Assembly (NCBI GenBank): GCA_038025085.1
Contig: CM076140.1
Span: 16,202,001-16,266,000, forward strand
DNA from: Tetragonia tetragonoides
Lineage: Eukaryota > Streptophyta > Magnoliopsida > Caryophyllales > Aizoaceae
DNA: 64,000 nucleotides
Reading direction: 5' to 3'
Below, piece after piece: positions 36,675 to 48,900 of this stretch. Numbering within the stretch: the first letter of the stretch is position 1; every line of letters starts with the position of its first letter. The position numbers were made by a program, and so were the translations under genes. Below the pieces are notes generated by a model. It was not told the origin of the DNA, made no database searches, and was given only the letters and a program-made list of their open reading frames with translations.

Positions 36675-36843
36675 AAATAATGTTTCTTTTCGATTGGGAA
36701 TTGGTAACTGATAATTAGGAAAAATTGGGGAAAACTGGTAAGTCTAACTGGTAACTGAGAGAAACTGGTAAAAACTGATGAAAACTGGAAAAAATTAGGG
36801 CAAACTGAAAATTTTATATTTTTGAGTGTTTAATAATAATAAT

Positions 36844-36876
<33 letters not shown>

Positions 36877-36900
36877 AATAATAACAAAATAATAATAATA

Positions 36901-36969
<69 letters not shown>

Positions 36970-37240
36970 GACTTTTTAGTCATGTTTAAATATTAGTCAA
37001 TTCATATGTTTATTTTTATATTTGGTATAACATATGGTATATTTAATTATTATGTTTAATATGTATAAATATTAAAATTGGGCAAAAGTGGGAGAAACTG
37101 GGTAAAATTGGGTCAAACTGGGAGGAACTGGGCAAAATTGGGGGAAACTGTATTTTGTAATTGGTCAAAATTGGGCAAAACTGGGGAGAATTGGTCAAAA
37201 CTAGGCAAAACTGGAAACCAGTTGAAAAGAACATGACCTA
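36675..37240. repeat. AACTGG-rich repeat with AAC/ATT microsatellite and imperfect inverted ends
   Basis: Both flanks are made of short AACTGGTAAA or AACTGGGCAAAATTGGG units. The centre (36836-36969) is a compound microsatellite: (AAT)n, (CAA)n, then about 22 ATT units. The outer ends ATGTTTCTTTTCGATTGG and (inverted) CATGTTCTTTTCAACTGG resemble each other, so this may be a MITE whose middle expanded. Confidence 0.55.
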
Positions 37241-37254
37241 AGTGTTGAACTACC

Positions 37255-37840
37255 AACAAGGGTGGTGAGCTAGTGGTTTCAAGCTTACTCCCAAACGATT
37301 TGGTAAGGCAAGGTTTTGTATTCGAATACTCATTTGCTCTATACCTTGTGTCTGCTGGCTTCTAGGAACTATACTAACCCCTTATTTGTGCTACGTTGAC
37401 GGGGTCAGTACTTGCCTTGGTTGTTCAATTAATCTGCTATGTTTGTTGTTGAACACGAGCCAGAGTCCGAACATGACGTAGCGGGGTGCCTCAATCGTCA
37501 TTCACTTGCACCTCTTTTTGATTAGCAAAAATAAGTAGTGAGTTGAGTTGACCATTGGTGGTCAAGTAAAGTTAAACTTACTTCTAAGTCTTTTGGTAAG
37601 GTAAAGTTCCGTCGATTCCCCGTCCTCCCATATCTTGTAGTTGTCAGGTTCTACCTACTAGGAAATATATATGCAACTTGATGGTGCTATGTTGATGTGG
37701 CCAATACTTGCGTTGTTTGTTAAGTTAGTCTGTTTGTTCGTTGTTGAACGCGAAAGTCCGAAACATGACGTAGCGGGAGGTATCTTGATCGTCATTTACT
37801 TGCAACTACCTTTTGATTAACAAATAAAAGGAAGTGAGTT
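37255..37840 (+). repeat. Two tandem diverged SINE-like units, ~290 bp each
   Basis: Unit 1 (about 37255-37550) and unit 2 (about 37551-37840) share GATTTGGTAAGG/TTTTGGTAAGG, TGTTGTTGAACRCGA, AACATGACGTAGCGGG and TTGATTARCAAA. The beginning of unit 1 (GGTGGTGAGCTAGTGG, then TGTATTCGAATAC) resembles tRNA boxes A and B, as in tRNA-derived SINEs. Confidence 0.55.
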
Positions 37841-39191
37841 GAACTAATTAGATAACTGAATTAAACTAAAGACACTGAGTAAATATACATAAGTATAAAA
37901 TAATACACTCTATATCTTGAATTAACGTTTTTTCAGCATTTCTCGAGAGATAATTACATTGTCCGGGGCTGAGGATTATAAATCAACACAAGTTTTTCAA
38001 GTATTCTATGTCCTCACTTGCATTCCCCCGAGAAACTTCCCTAAGATCATCTATATATCTTAGTTATTCTCCTCCCAACCAAACACGCTTCACCATGGAG
38101 TTGTTTATGTTCCCTAAAAAAGAAATGTACCTTGGTAATATTAGTACGTAGTATCATCAAACAATTTAAACGGTCCTCAACCATAATTGATTTTTTTTTT
38201 GTTACCAACCTAATGTGAATATCTTGCTTTATATATTGAAGAAGAAGAAAAAATGAAGTTGAGTAGTAAAGGTTCGAGCTCGAGAGGAAGTATTACGATA
38301 TTGGTCGTTGATCGAATTGGAATGAAGAATACTGGGCGTGAGGGGAGGTTTTTCAGGATTGCACGCCAATATTTATTTTGATAGATTAATTTTGGTAGTT
38401 TATTTTGGCAGAATATATTAGATGATAACATTTGGTAGCTTACTTATTCTCCAATTAGTTGAGTCGAAGTGAGTTTTCTTATTGTTTAGAAAAGTAATAT
38501 TTTGAAAGTGGTAAATTTTCTAATTGTAGTTAGAGTAGGGGTCATCTGAAGTCCTATAATTATAGGTGCTAGTAAATTGCAGAAGTTAGTTTTGCGAGCC
38601 AGCCCCAAGGAAGACGTGCTTATTGCAGTGGAAGGAAGATTAGGGTGAGGTAGAAAATCCAACCATATTGAAGCAACGTGGAGGGTTTTTAACTTTTACC
38701 TCAAAAGTTAGGTTGGTAATTAAGGGGATAGATAGTTTTGTAACCTTTTCGTGTATAAAGTCACACATAAATGGTAGTAATCGTAGTTGTAGTATTGTTA
38801 ATTGAAGTTGTAATCTTTGCAGTTATTTAATATACATCGTAGGTGGATTAGTAATGACTCATCCCTATTAAGTAGTATGACAGTGGGGCGAAAAATCAAA
38901 AATTCCTCAACAATGATCATGAAATGTCACGGCAAAATACCTTTTATATTTATATACCCATGAGTTACTTGATATACTTATATTAATATAATATAAGAAT
39001 AAGTATAATGATAATAATATTTAAACTAGCTAGCTAACAACCATAAATGTGATGACATCTTCCTATAGAACTATGCACCATTTTTACAGATCTATAAAGT
39101 ACTTTATCAAATGTCACATAAAATAAACCAAGATTATAGGGATTATATATAATACGAGTAAAATTATGTAAATCAATGTAAAAGAAGTTGC
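37841..39191. other. 3' flank of the MYB exon, nothing recognised
   Basis: AT-rich, with no gene that can be supported. Confidence 0.35.
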
Positions 39192-39594
39192 TTAATCGCC
39201 ATTGAAGAGTTGCATGGACCAAAGATCTTCATCAGGAGCTCCCCAAAAGTTGTCATTGCATGTTTCTGGATGATGCAAATGAGGTGGATTAACATTATTA
39301 TGTATGATGTAACCAGAGGCCTCCATTTGAAAGGCTTGGTGATGTGCAGGAGGGTAAGATGTAGCTGGGGACATTGCTGGCAAATAAGGGTGAGTTTGAT
39401 CATTGTCAATTGTTGCCATTTGGCTTGTGCTTGTGGCTTGTTGATCATCATTGAGGCTCATTTGGCTACAATTTGAGCTACTACTCATCATCATTTGATC
39501 CCCACGCTTGAGATGCTTTTGAATCCTTGTTCTCCAATAGTTCTTGATTTCGTTGTCTGTTCTTCCTGGTAGATGTTTTGCTATCTTCGACCAT
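39192..39594 (-). CDS. Last exon of an R2R3-MYB transcription factor (5' exons missing)
   Basis: The exon starts after an acceptor (AAACAG) with the last base of an Arg codon and [20 protein letters not shown], the end of the R3 repeat with its third-helix residues; the MYB domain closes with [14 protein letters not shown] Ser/Asn/His-rich region of about 85 residues follows, and the protein ends WSMQLFNGD at a stop at 39192. The phase-2 start at the GNR|W position is where most R2R3-MYB genes have intron 2. The terminal DLWSMQL...GD motif and WRTRIQKH suggest subgroup 20 (MYB2/62/108/116 group; stress and ageing roles in Arabidopsis), with the exact member uncertain. The R2 repeat and first half of R3 should lie upstream on this strand, but a satellite array begins 370 bp away and no such exons are found to position 64000. 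Confidence 0.85.
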
Positions 39595-39963
39595 CTGTTT
39601 TACACAAAAACTCATATGAGTGGGTCGTGTTTTTGTACTTTAGAATATTTAGTTGTGATCACACGGTGTCAATTTTCAGAATAAGGGATCTATGATTTCG
39701 TATTAGCGAAACACCTTGTGATAATGATTTGTCTTTTAGTAATAGTCGTATGACAATATGAAGTATGAACAAGTGAAAAAGTAGCATCAGACATACACAA
39801 AACTCATATAAAACAGTTTCACCATGAGATGTTCGTTAAATGTTGAATAAAAAGTGTTACTTTTGAACATATTATTTTGGATAAGAATTATTACTTTTGA
39901 TTGTGTTAGCATGAAAAAACTTTACAAAAAACATTTCGGACAGACAAATAGTTATAGTTTGAT
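39595..39963 (-). other. Remaining part of the MYB intron before the satellite
   Basis: AT-rich, with no exon on either strand. It joins the first satellite unit abruptly at about 39964 (…TAGTTTGAT then ACTAGTTGAAGG). Confidence 0.5.
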
Positions 39964-42900
39964 ACTAGTTGAAGGTGTTAATTAGCTTATTCCTAAACAT
40001 CCTAAACTAGTAAGGGTGATAGTTCTTTACTTATTTACATATATGGAATAGTTTAGGTGATTAGTTTTGGCATTTAAGCAATAAGTTGTTACATAACTAA
40101 GTTCAAATTTGGCATTTAATGAAGGTACATGATCAATCATTTTGTAAAAATAAAATTAAAAATTAAAAAATCGTGAATTCTAAAGTAAGATTGGATATCC
40201 AATGTGATGGCCTGATAGGTATCTATCACTTAGATATATAGCCGACAATGTGGGCTGTGAGTGTAAATTTAACAGGTAAGTGTGCTTTGTGAAAATGATG
40301 TGAACTATATAGCTAAAGAGCTATGATGTCTAAATCAAACAATGATGTCAAACTAATTAATTACACCCTTTCTCACAAAGAAAAAACATGTGACTTTTTG
40401 GAAGGATCCACATTACATTTGACAATATGACGCATATAACTTCCAATTAATTAATTACTAGTTGAAGGTGTTGATTAGCTTATTCCTCAACATCCTAAAC
40501 TAGTAAGGGTGATAGTTCTTTACTTATTTACATATATGGAATAGTTTAGGTGATTAGTTTTGACATTTAAGCAATAAGTTGTTACATAACTAAGTTCAAA
40601 TTTGGCATGTAATGAAGGTACATGATCAATCATTTTGTAAAAATAAAATTAAAAATTAAAAAATCGTGAATTATAAAGTAAGATTGGATATCCAATGTGA
40701 TGGCCTGATAGGTATCTATCACTTAGATATATAGCCGACAATGTGGGCTGTGAGTGTAAATTTAACAGGTAAGTGTGCTTTGTGAAAATGATGTGAACTA
40801 TATAGCTAAAGAGCTATGATGTCTAAATCAAACAATGATGTCAAACTAATTAATTACTCCCTTTCTGACAAAGAAAAAACATGTGACTTTTTGGAAGGAT
40901 CCACATTACATTTGACAATGTGACGCATATAACTTCCAATTAATTAATTACTAGTCGAAGGTGTTGATTAGCTTATTCCTCAACATCCTAAACTAGTAAG
41001 GGTGATAGTTCTTTACTTATTTACATATATGGAATAGTTTAGGTGATTAGTTTTGACATTTAAGCAATAAGTTGTTACATAACTAAGTTCAAATTTGGCA
41101 TGTAATGAAGGTACATGATCAATCATTTTGTAAAAATAAAATTAAAAATTAAAAAATCGTGAATTCTAAAGTAAGATTGGATATCCAATGTGATGGCCTG
41201 ATAGGTATCTATCACTTAGATATATAGCCGACAATGTGGGCTGTGAGTGTAAATTTAACAGGTAAGTGTGCTTTGTGAAAATGATGTGAACTATATAGCG
41301 AAAGAGCTATGATGTCTAAATCAAACAATGATGTCAAACTAATTAATTACTCCCTTTCTGACAAAGAAAAAACATGTGACTTTTTGGAAGGATCCACATT
41401 ACATTTGACAATATGACGCATATAACTTCCAATTAATTAATTACTAGTTGAAGGTGTTGATTAGCTTATTCCTCAACATCCTAAACTAGTAAGGGTGATA
41501 GTTCTTTACTTATTTACATATATGGAATAGTTTAGGTGATTAGTTTTGACATTTAAGCAATAAGTTGTTACATAACTAAGTTCAAATTTGGCATGTAATG
41601 AAGGTACATGATCAATCATTTTGTAAAAATAAAATTAAAAATTAAAAAATCGTGAATTCTAAAGTAAGATTGGATATCCAATGTGATGGCCTGATAGGTT
41701 TCTATCACTTAGATATATAGCCGACAATGAGGGCCGTGAGTGTAAATTTAACAGGTAAGTGTGCTTTGTGAAAATGATGTGAACTATATAGCTAAAGAGC
41801 TATGATGTCTAAATCAAACAATGATGTCAAACTAATTAATTACTCCCTTTCTGACAAAGAAAAAACATGTGACTTTTTGGAAGGATCCACATTATTTTTG
41901 ACAATATGACGCATATAACTTCCAATTAATTAATTACTAGTTGAAGGTGTTGATTAGCTTATTCCTCAACATCCTAAACTAGTAAGGGTGATAGTTCTTT
42001 ACTTATTTACATATATGGAATAGTTTAGGTGATTAGTTTTGACATTTAAGCAATAAGTTGTTACATAACTAAGTTCAAATTTGGCATGTAATGATGGTAC
42101 ATGATCAATCATTTTGTAAAAATAAAATTAAAAATTAAAAAATCGTGAATTCTAAAGTAAGATTGGATATCCAATGCGATGGTCTGATAGGTATCTATCA
42201 CTTAGATATATAGCCGACAATGTGGGCTGTGAGTGTAAATTTAACAGCGAAGTGTGCTTTGTGAAAATGATGTAAACTATATAGCTAAAGAGCTATGATG
42301 TCTAAATCAAACAATGATGTCAAACTAATTAATTACTCCCTTTCTGACAAAGAAAAAACATGTGACTTTTTGGAAGGATCCACATTACATTTGACAATAT
42401 GACGCATATAACTTCCAATTAATTAATTACTAGTTGAAGGTGTTGATTAGCTTATTCCTCAACATCCTAAACTAGTAAGGGTGATAGTTCTTTACTTATT
42501 TACATATATGGAATAGTTTAGGTGATTAGTTTTGACATTTAAGCAATAAGTTGTTACATAACTAAGTTCAAATTTGGCATGTAATGAAGGTACATGATCA
42601 ATCATTTTGTAAAAATAAAATTAAAAATTAAAAAATCGTGAATTCTAAAGTAAGATTGGATATCCAATGTGATGGCCTGATAGGTTTCTATCACTTAGAT
42701 ATATAGCCGACAATGAGGGCTGTGAGTGTAAATTTAACAGGTAAGTGTGCTTTGTGAAAATGATGTGAACTATATAGCTAAAGAGCTATGATGTCTAAAT
42801 CAAACAATGATGTCAAACTAATTAATTACTCCCTTTCTGACAAAGAAAAAACATGTGACTTTTTGGAAGGATCCACATTACATTTGACAATATGACGCAT

Positions 42901-45900
42901 ATAACTTCCAATTAATTAATTACTAGTTGAAGGTGTTGATTAGCTTATTCCTCAACATCCTAAACTAGTAAGGGTGATAGTTCTTTACTTATTTACATAT
43001 ATGGAATAGTTTAGGTGATTAGTTTTGACATTTAAGCAATAAGTTGTTACATAACTAAGTTCAAATTTGGCATGTAATGAAGGTACATGATCAATCATTT
43101 TGTAAAAATAAAATTAAAAATTAAAAAATCGTGAATTCTAAAGTAAGATTGGATATCCAATGTGATGGCCTGATAGGTAGCTATCACTTAGATATATAGC
43201 CGACAATGTGGGCTGTGAGTGTAAATTTAACAGGTAAGTGTGCTTTGTGAAAATGATGTGAACTATATAGCTAAAGAGCTATGATGTCTAAATCAAACAA
43301 TGATGTCAAACTAATTAATTACTCCCTTTCTGACAAAGAAAAAACATGTGACTTTTTGGAAGGATCCACATTACATTTGACAATATGACGCATATAACTT
43401 CCAATTAATTAATTACTAGTTGAAGGTGTTGATTAGCTTATTCCTCAACATCCTAAACTAGTAAGGGTGATAGTTCTTTACTTATTTGCATATATGGAAT
43501 AGTTTAGGTGATTAGTTTTGACATTTAAGCAATAAGTTGTTACATAACTAAGTTCAAATTTGGCATGTAATGAAGGTACATGATCAATCATTTTGTAAAA
43601 ATAAAATTAAAAATTAAAAAATCGTGAATTCTAAAGTAAGATTGGATATCCAATGTGATGGCCTGATAGGTTTCTATCACTTAGATATATAGCCGACAAT
43701 GAGGGCTGTGAGTGTAAATTTAACAGGTAAGTGTGCTTTGTGAAAATGATGTGAACTATATAGCTAAAGAGCTATGATGTCTAAATCAAACAATGATGTC
43801 AAACTAATTAATTACTCCCTTTCTGACAAAGAAAAAACATGTGACTTTTTGGAAGGATCCACATTATTTTTGACAATATGACGCATATAACTTCCAATTA
43901 ATTAATTACTAGTTGAAGGTGTTGATTAGCTTATTCCTCAACATCCTAAACTAGTAAGGGTGATAGTTCTTTACTTATTTACATATATGGAATAGTTTAG
44001 GTGATTAGTTTTGACATTTAAGCAATAAGTTGTTACATAACTAAGTTCAAATTTGGCATGTAATGATGGTACATGATCAATCATTTTGTAAAAATAAAAT
44101 TAAAAATTAAAAAATCGTGAATTCTAAAGTAAGATTGGATATCCAATGTGATGGTCTGATAGGTATCTATCACTTAGATATATGGCCGACAATGTGGGCT
44201 GTGAGTGTAAATTTAACAGCGAAGTGTGCTTTGTGAAAATGATGTAAACTATATAGCTAAAGAGCTATGATGTCTAAATCAAACAATGATGTCAAACTAA
44301 TTAATTACTCCCTTTCTGACAAAGAAAAAACATGTGACTTTTTGGAAGGATCCACATTACATTTGACAATATGACGCATATAACTTCCAATTAATTAATT
44401 ACTAGTTGAAGGTGTTGATTAGCTTATTCCTCAACATCCTAAACTAGTAAGGGTGATAGTTCTTTACTTATTTACATATATGGAATAGTTTAGGTGATTA
44501 GTTTTGACATTTAAGCAATAAGTTGTTACATAACTAAGTTCAAATTTGGCATGTAATGAAGGTACATGATCAATCATTTTGTAAAAATAAAATTAAAAAT
44601 TAAAAAATCGTGAATTCTAAAGTAAGATTGGATATCCAATGTGATGGCCTGATAGGTTTCTATCACTTAGATATATAGCCGACAATGAGGGCTGTGAGTG
44701 TAAATTTAACAGGTAAGTGTGCTTTGTGAAAATGATGTGAACTATATAGCTAAAGAGCTATGATGTCTAAATCAAACAATGATGTCAAACTAATTAATTA
44801 CTCCCTTTCTGACAAAGAAAAAACATGTGACTTTTTGGAAGGATCCACATTACATTTGACAATATGACGCATATAACTTCCAATTAATTAATTACTAGTT
44901 GAAGGTGTTGATTAGCTTATTCCTCAACATCCTAAACTAGTAAGGGTGATAGTTCTTTACTTATTTACATATATGGAATAGTTTAGGTGATTAGTTTTGA
45001 CATTTAAGCAATAAGTTGTTACATAACTAAGTTCAAATTTGGCATGTAATGATGGTACATGATCAATCATTTTGTAAAAATAAAATTAAAAATTAAAAAA
45101 TCGTGAATTTTAAAGTAAGATTGGATATCCAATGTGATGGCCTGATAGGTATCTATCACTTAGATATATAGCCGACAATGTGGGCTGTGAGTGTAAATTT
45201 AACAGGTAAGTGTGCTTTGTGAAAATGATGTGAACTATATAGCTAAAGAGCTATGATGTCTAAATCAAACAATGATGTCAAACTAATTAATTACTCCCTT
45301 TCTGACAAAGAAAAAACATGTGACTTTTTGGAAGGATCCACATTACATTTGACAATATGACGCATATTACTTCCAATTAATTAATTACTAGTCGAAGGTG
45401 TTGATTAGCTTATTCCTCAACATCCTAAACTAGTAAGGGTGATAGTTCTTTACTTATTTACATATATGGAATAGTTTAGGTGATTAGTTTTGACATTTAA
45501 GCAATAAGTTGTTACATAACTAAGTTCAAATTTGGCATGTAATGAAGGTACATGATCAATCATTTTGTAAAAATAAAATTAAAAATTAAAAAATCGTGAA
45601 TTCTAAAGTAAGATTGGATATCTAATGTGATGGCCTGATAGGTTTCTATCACTTAGATATATAGCCGACAATGTGGGCTGTGAGTGTAAATTTAACAGGT
45701 AAGTGTGCTTTGTGAAAATGATGTGAACTATATAGCTAAAGAGCTATGATGTCTAAATCAAACAATGATGTCAAACTAATTAACTACTCCCTTTCTGACA
45801 AAGAAAAAACATGTGACTTTTTGGAAGGATCCACATTACATTTGACAATATGACGCATATAACTTCCAATTAATTAATTACTAGTTGAAGGTGTTGATTA

Positions 45901-48900
45901 GCTTATTCCTCAACATCCTAAACTAGTAAGGGTGATAGTTCTTTACTTATTTACATATATGGAATAGTTTAGGTGATTAGTTTTGACATTTAAGCAATAA
46001 GTTGTTACATAACTAAGTTCAAATTTGGCATGTAATGATGGTACATGATCAATCATTTTGTAAAAATAAAATTAAAAATTAAAAAATCGTGAATTCTAAA
46101 GTAAGATTGGATATCCAATGTGATGGTCTGATAGGTATCTATCACTTAGATATATAGCCGACAATGTGGGCTGTGAGTGTAAATTTAACAGCGAAGTGTG
46201 CTTTGTGAAAATGATGTAAACTATATAGCTAAAGAGCTATGATGTCTAAATCAAACAATGATGTCAAACTAATTAATTACTCCCTTTCTGACAAAGAAAA
46301 AACATGTGACTTTTTGGAAGGATCCACATTACATTTGACAATATGACGCATATAACTTCCAATTAATTAATTACTAGTTGAAGGTGTTGATTAGCTTATT
46401 CCTCAACATCCTAAACTAGTAAGGGTGATAGTTCTTTACTTATTTACATATATGGAATAGTTTAGGTGATTAGTTTTGACATTTAAGCAATAAGTTGTTA
46501 CATAACTAAGTTCAAATTTGGCATGTAATGAAGGTACATAATCAATCATTTTGTAAAAATAAAATTAAAAATTAAAAAATCGTGAATTCTAAAGTAAGAT
46601 TGGATATCCAATGTGATGGCCTGATAGGTTTCTATCACTTAGATATATAGCCGACAATGAGGGCTGTGAGTGTAAATTTAACAGGTAAGTGTGCTTTGTG
46701 AAAATGATGTGAACTATATAGCTAAAGAGCTATGATGTCTAAATCAAACAATGATGTCAAACTAATTAATTACTCCCTTTCTGACAAAGAAAAAACATGT
46801 GACTTTTTGGAAGGATCCACATTACATTTGACAATATGACGCATATAACTTCCAATTAATTAATTACTAGTTGAAGGTGTTGATTAGCTTATTCCTCAAC
46901 ATCCTAAACTAGTAAGGGTGATAGTTCTTTACTTATTTACATATATGGAATAGTTTAGGTGATTAGTTTTGACATTTAAGCAATAAGTTGTTACATAACT
47001 AAGTTCAAATTTGGCATGTAATGATGGTACATGATCAATCATTTTGTAAAAATAAAATTAAAAATTAAAAAATCGTGAATTTTAAAGTAAGATTGGATAT
47101 CCAATGTGATGGCCTGATAGGTATCTATCACTTAGATATATAGCCGACAATGTGGGCTGTGAGTGTAAATTTAACAGGTAAGTGTGCTTTGTGAAAATGA
47201 TGTGAACTATATAGCTAAAGAGCTATGATGTCTAAATCAAACAATGATGTCAAACTAATTAATTACTCCCTTTCTGACAAAGAAAAAACATGTGACTTTT
47301 TGGAAGGATCCACATTACATTTGACAATATGACGCATATAACTTCCAATTAATTAATTACTAGTCGAAGGTGTTGATTAGCTTATTCCTCAACATCCTAA
47401 ACTAGTAAGGGTGATAGTTCTTTACTTATTTACATATATGGAATAGTTTAGGTGATAGTTTTGACATTTAAGCAATAAGTTGTTACATAACTAAGTTCAA
47501 ATTTGGCATGTAATGAAGGTACATGATCAATCATTTTGTAAAAATAAAATTAAAAATTAAAAAATCGTGAATTCTAAAGTAAGATTGGATATCTAATGTG
47601 ATGGCCTGATAGGTTTCTATCACTTAGATATATAGCCGACAATGTGGGCTGTGAGTGTAAATTTAACAGGTAAGTGTGCTTTGTGAAAATGATGTGAACT
47701 ATATAGCTAAAGAGCTATGATGTCTAAATCAAACAATGATGTCAAACTAATTAACTACTCCCTTTCTGACAAAGAAAAAACATGTGACTTTTTGGAAGGA
47801 TCCACATTACATTTGACAATATGACGCATATAACTTCCAATTAATTAATTACTAGTTGAAGGTGTTGATTAGCTTATTCCTCAACATCCTAAACTAGTAA
47901 GCGTGATAGTTCTTTACTTATTTACATATATGGAATAGTTTAGGTGATTAGTTTTGACATTTAAGCAATAAGTTGTTACATAACTAAGTTCAAATTTGGC
48001 ATGTAATGATGGTACATGATCAATCATTTTGTAAAAATAAAATTAAAAATTAAAAAATCGTGAATTCTAAAGTAAGATTGGATATCCAATGTGATGGTCT
48101 GATAGGTATCTATCACTTAGATATATAGCCGACAATGTGGGCTGTGAGTGTAAATTTAACAGCGAAGTGTGCTTTGTGAAAATGATGTAAACTATATAGC
48201 TAAAGAGCTATGATGTCTAAATCAAACAATGATGTCAAACTAATTAATTACTCCCTTTCTGACAAAGAAAAAACATGTGACTTTTTGGAAGGATCCACAT
48301 TACATTTGACAATATGACGCATATAACTTCCAATTAATTAATTACTAGTTGAAGGTGTTGATTAGCTTATTCCTCAACATCCTAAACTAGTAAGGGTGAT
48401 AGTTCTTTACTTATTTACATATATGGAATAGTTTAGGTGATTAGTTTTGACATTTAAGCAATAAGTTGTTACATAACTAAGTTCAAATTTGGCATGTAAT
48501 GAAGGTACATGATCAATCATTTTGTAAAAATAAAATTAAAAATTAAAAAATCGTGAATTCTAAAGTAAGATTGGATATCCAATGTGATGGCCTGATAGGT
48601 TTCTATCACTTAGATATATAGCCGACAATGAGGGCTGTGAGTGTAAATTTAACAGGTAAGTGTGCTTTGTGAAAATGATGTGAACTATATAGCTAAAGAG
48701 CTATGATGTCTAAATCAAACAATGATGTCAAACTAATTAATTACTCCCTTTCTGACAAAGAAAAAACATGTGACTTTTTGGAAGGATCCACATTACATTT
48801 GACAATATGACGCATATAACTTCCAATTAATTAATTACTAGTTGAAGGTGTTGATTAGCTTATTCCTCAACATCCTAAACTAGTAAGGGTGATAGTTCTT

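Noticed and set aside
38253..38381. 42-codon frame starting MKLSSKGSSSRG
   Set aside because: Short, with no splice context or recognised homology; too little support.
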